From a bacterium (lineage in GTDB: Bacteria; Pseudomonadota; Gammaproteobacteria; Methylococcales; Methylomonadaceae), in assembly GCA_030591965.1 (NCBI GenBank), contig JAUVAA010000012.1:1-35314 (forward strand): a DNA stretch of 35,314 nucleotides, written 5' to 3'. The notes beneath the pieces are model-generated. The model was not told where the DNA came from and did no database searches. It worked only from the letters and a program-made list of their open reading frames with translations. This document shows positions 34,546-35,314 of the stretch, piece by piece. The position numbers were made by a program, and so were the translations under genes. Each line of letters begins with the position of its first letter. The first letter of the stretch is position 1.

Positions 34546-35314
34546 CTAATGTCCACGCATTGTATTAATAATTTTCTGCTTCATTTGTTCTGCTACTTTA
34601 CGTTCTGGAAATAAAGCACCTTGCTTTGCTAATTCAATAGCCTGATCTACCTGCACCAAGGCAGTACTATTATTACCATTTTTATATTCAGCTATACCTA
34701 AATGATACCTAAAGACAGGAGTATTAGGAGACTTAATAATGAGTTGTTTAAATATTTTTACTGAACCCTTTATATCACCATTATGTAATAAAACCCATGC
34801 ATATGTATCTTGATAATAAGCCTGTTCAGAATTAGCAAATGATTCAGTTAATTGCTGAGCGCGCTTTAAATTTTCTGCTGTAGGATAGTGATCAACCAAT
34901 AAAGTAGCTAAGTTATTAGTCGCAACATCTAATTCAGGGGCATTAGCAATAAGTTGCTCATAAATACCTACAGCTAACTTAAACTTTTTTTGCTGTTCAT
35001 AGAGTGATGCTAGTGCTAAAGATAACCTTATATTCTTAGGGTGCGCTTTTAAACCGTCTTGGTAAACAGATATTGCTTTATCAGTTTTACCCATAGCTAT
35101 ATACACTTTAGCTAAATAATGTTGAGCTAAAGCGATTTGAGGTTGAGACTTTATTAATTTTTTTAATAAAGAGGTAGCTTTAGTGTACTTTTTATCTTTT
35201 ACATATAATTCGGATAATAATAAAACAGCGGCCACATTACCTTTATTTTCTTTAATTTGGTTCTGCAGAAAACTGAGCATTTTTGACCGTTTATTAAGTT
35301 TTTCATAGCATACA
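34546..35314 (-). CDS. prsT: PrsT-like XrtA/PEP-CTERM system TPR-repeat protein, C-terminal part
   Basis: The first Met in the window is at 35280, but the frame stays open to the right edge (11 more codons, VCYEKLNKRSK), so this is most likely the 3' part of a longer gene. The 244 residues after that Met consist of TPR units (LLLSELYVKDKKYTKATSLLKK, LAKVYIAMGKTDKAISVYQ, LASLYEQQKKFKLAVGIYE), then the sequence NNLATLLVDHYPTAENLKRAQ and DTYAWVLLHNGDIKGSVKIFK typical of the end of PrsT-type proteins (family TIGR02917, about 900 residues). It would be a periplasmic scaffold of the EPS machinery. It is the most upstream gene of the visible operon. Confidence 0.8.
   Translation of the reverse strand, partial: VCYEKLNKRSKMLSFLQNQIKENKGNVAAVLLLSELYVKDKKYTKATSLLKKLIKSQPQIALAQHYLAKVYIAMGKTDKAISVYQDGLKAHPKNIRLSLALASLYEQQKKFKLAVGIYEQLIANAPELDVATNNLATLLVDHYPTAENLKRAQQLTESFANSEQAYYQDTYAWVLLHNGDIKGSVKIFKQLIIKSPNTPVFRYHLGIAEYKNGNNSTALVQVDQAIELAKQGALFPERKVAEQMKQKIINTMRGH

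Overview
The window is an exopolysaccharide (EPS) locus of the exosortase A (XrtA)/PEP-CTERM type. It is read almost entirely from the minus strand, so the operon runs from the right edge towards the left. The DNA is AT-rich. The XrtA-associated families, the gammaproteobacterial-style palindromic intergenic repeats and the Rpn-type genes suggest a Gram-negative gammaproteobacterium, possibly a methanotroph-like Methylococcales lineage; that placement is inference. No rRNA, tRNA or CRISPR array was seen.

Right part (35314 to about 27760): the envelope machinery. It holds the C-terminal part of a PrsT-type TPR protein that runs off the edge, a Wza-like export lipoprotein with a 14-glycine microsatellite, a Wzz-like chain-length protein, a tyrosine autokinase with a Tyr-rich tail, a TIGR03016-type outer-membrane barrel, a polysaccharide deacetylase and a FemAB-like acyltransferase. 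One plus-strand gene (27058-27762), an unknown secreted and membrane-anchored protein with a possibly leaderless promoter, breaks the direction.

Middle (27000 to about 17200): glycosyltransferases of the TIGR03087 and TIGR03088 types and nucleotide-sugar enzymes (WecB, WecC, a TviB/WbpA-like dehydrogenase, a UDP-glucuronate 4-epimerase-like enzyme), then a Cys2-containing XrtA amidotransferase. Next (17103-14161) is a compact HPr-rel-A cassette: an RR-leader protein, a PqqD-like chaperone, an HprK-related kinase and a nucleotidyltransferase. After it come a TIGR04063-type and another GT4 glycosyltransferase and an asparagine-synthetase homologue without the glutaminase cysteine.

Left part (7135 to 1): UDP-glucose dehydrogenase, a sulfotransferase, an O-antigen-ligase-like protein, a deacetylase-like protein, a further GT4 enzyme, a small TPR protein and a broken MBOAT O-acetyltransferase cut by what looks like an insertion-sequence end. 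The predicted product is an acidic, probably amidated, sulfated and acylated polysaccharide. The exosortase itself, the usual XrtA-associated ATPase, a flippase and an initiating sugar-phosphate transferase were not found here.

Three Rpn-type PD-(D/E)XK genes (7390-8349, 13292-14161, 20272-21114) sit inside the operon. Each has 12-bp tandem repeats coding for four-residue repeats and, just upstream, an in-frame internal ATG behind a good ribosome-binding site. This matches the toxin/intragenic-antitoxin layout known for Rpn proteins and is the strongest lead in the window, together with the lasso-peptide-like toolkit (PqqD + HprK-like kinase + nucleotidyltransferase + Cys-less asparagine synthetase).
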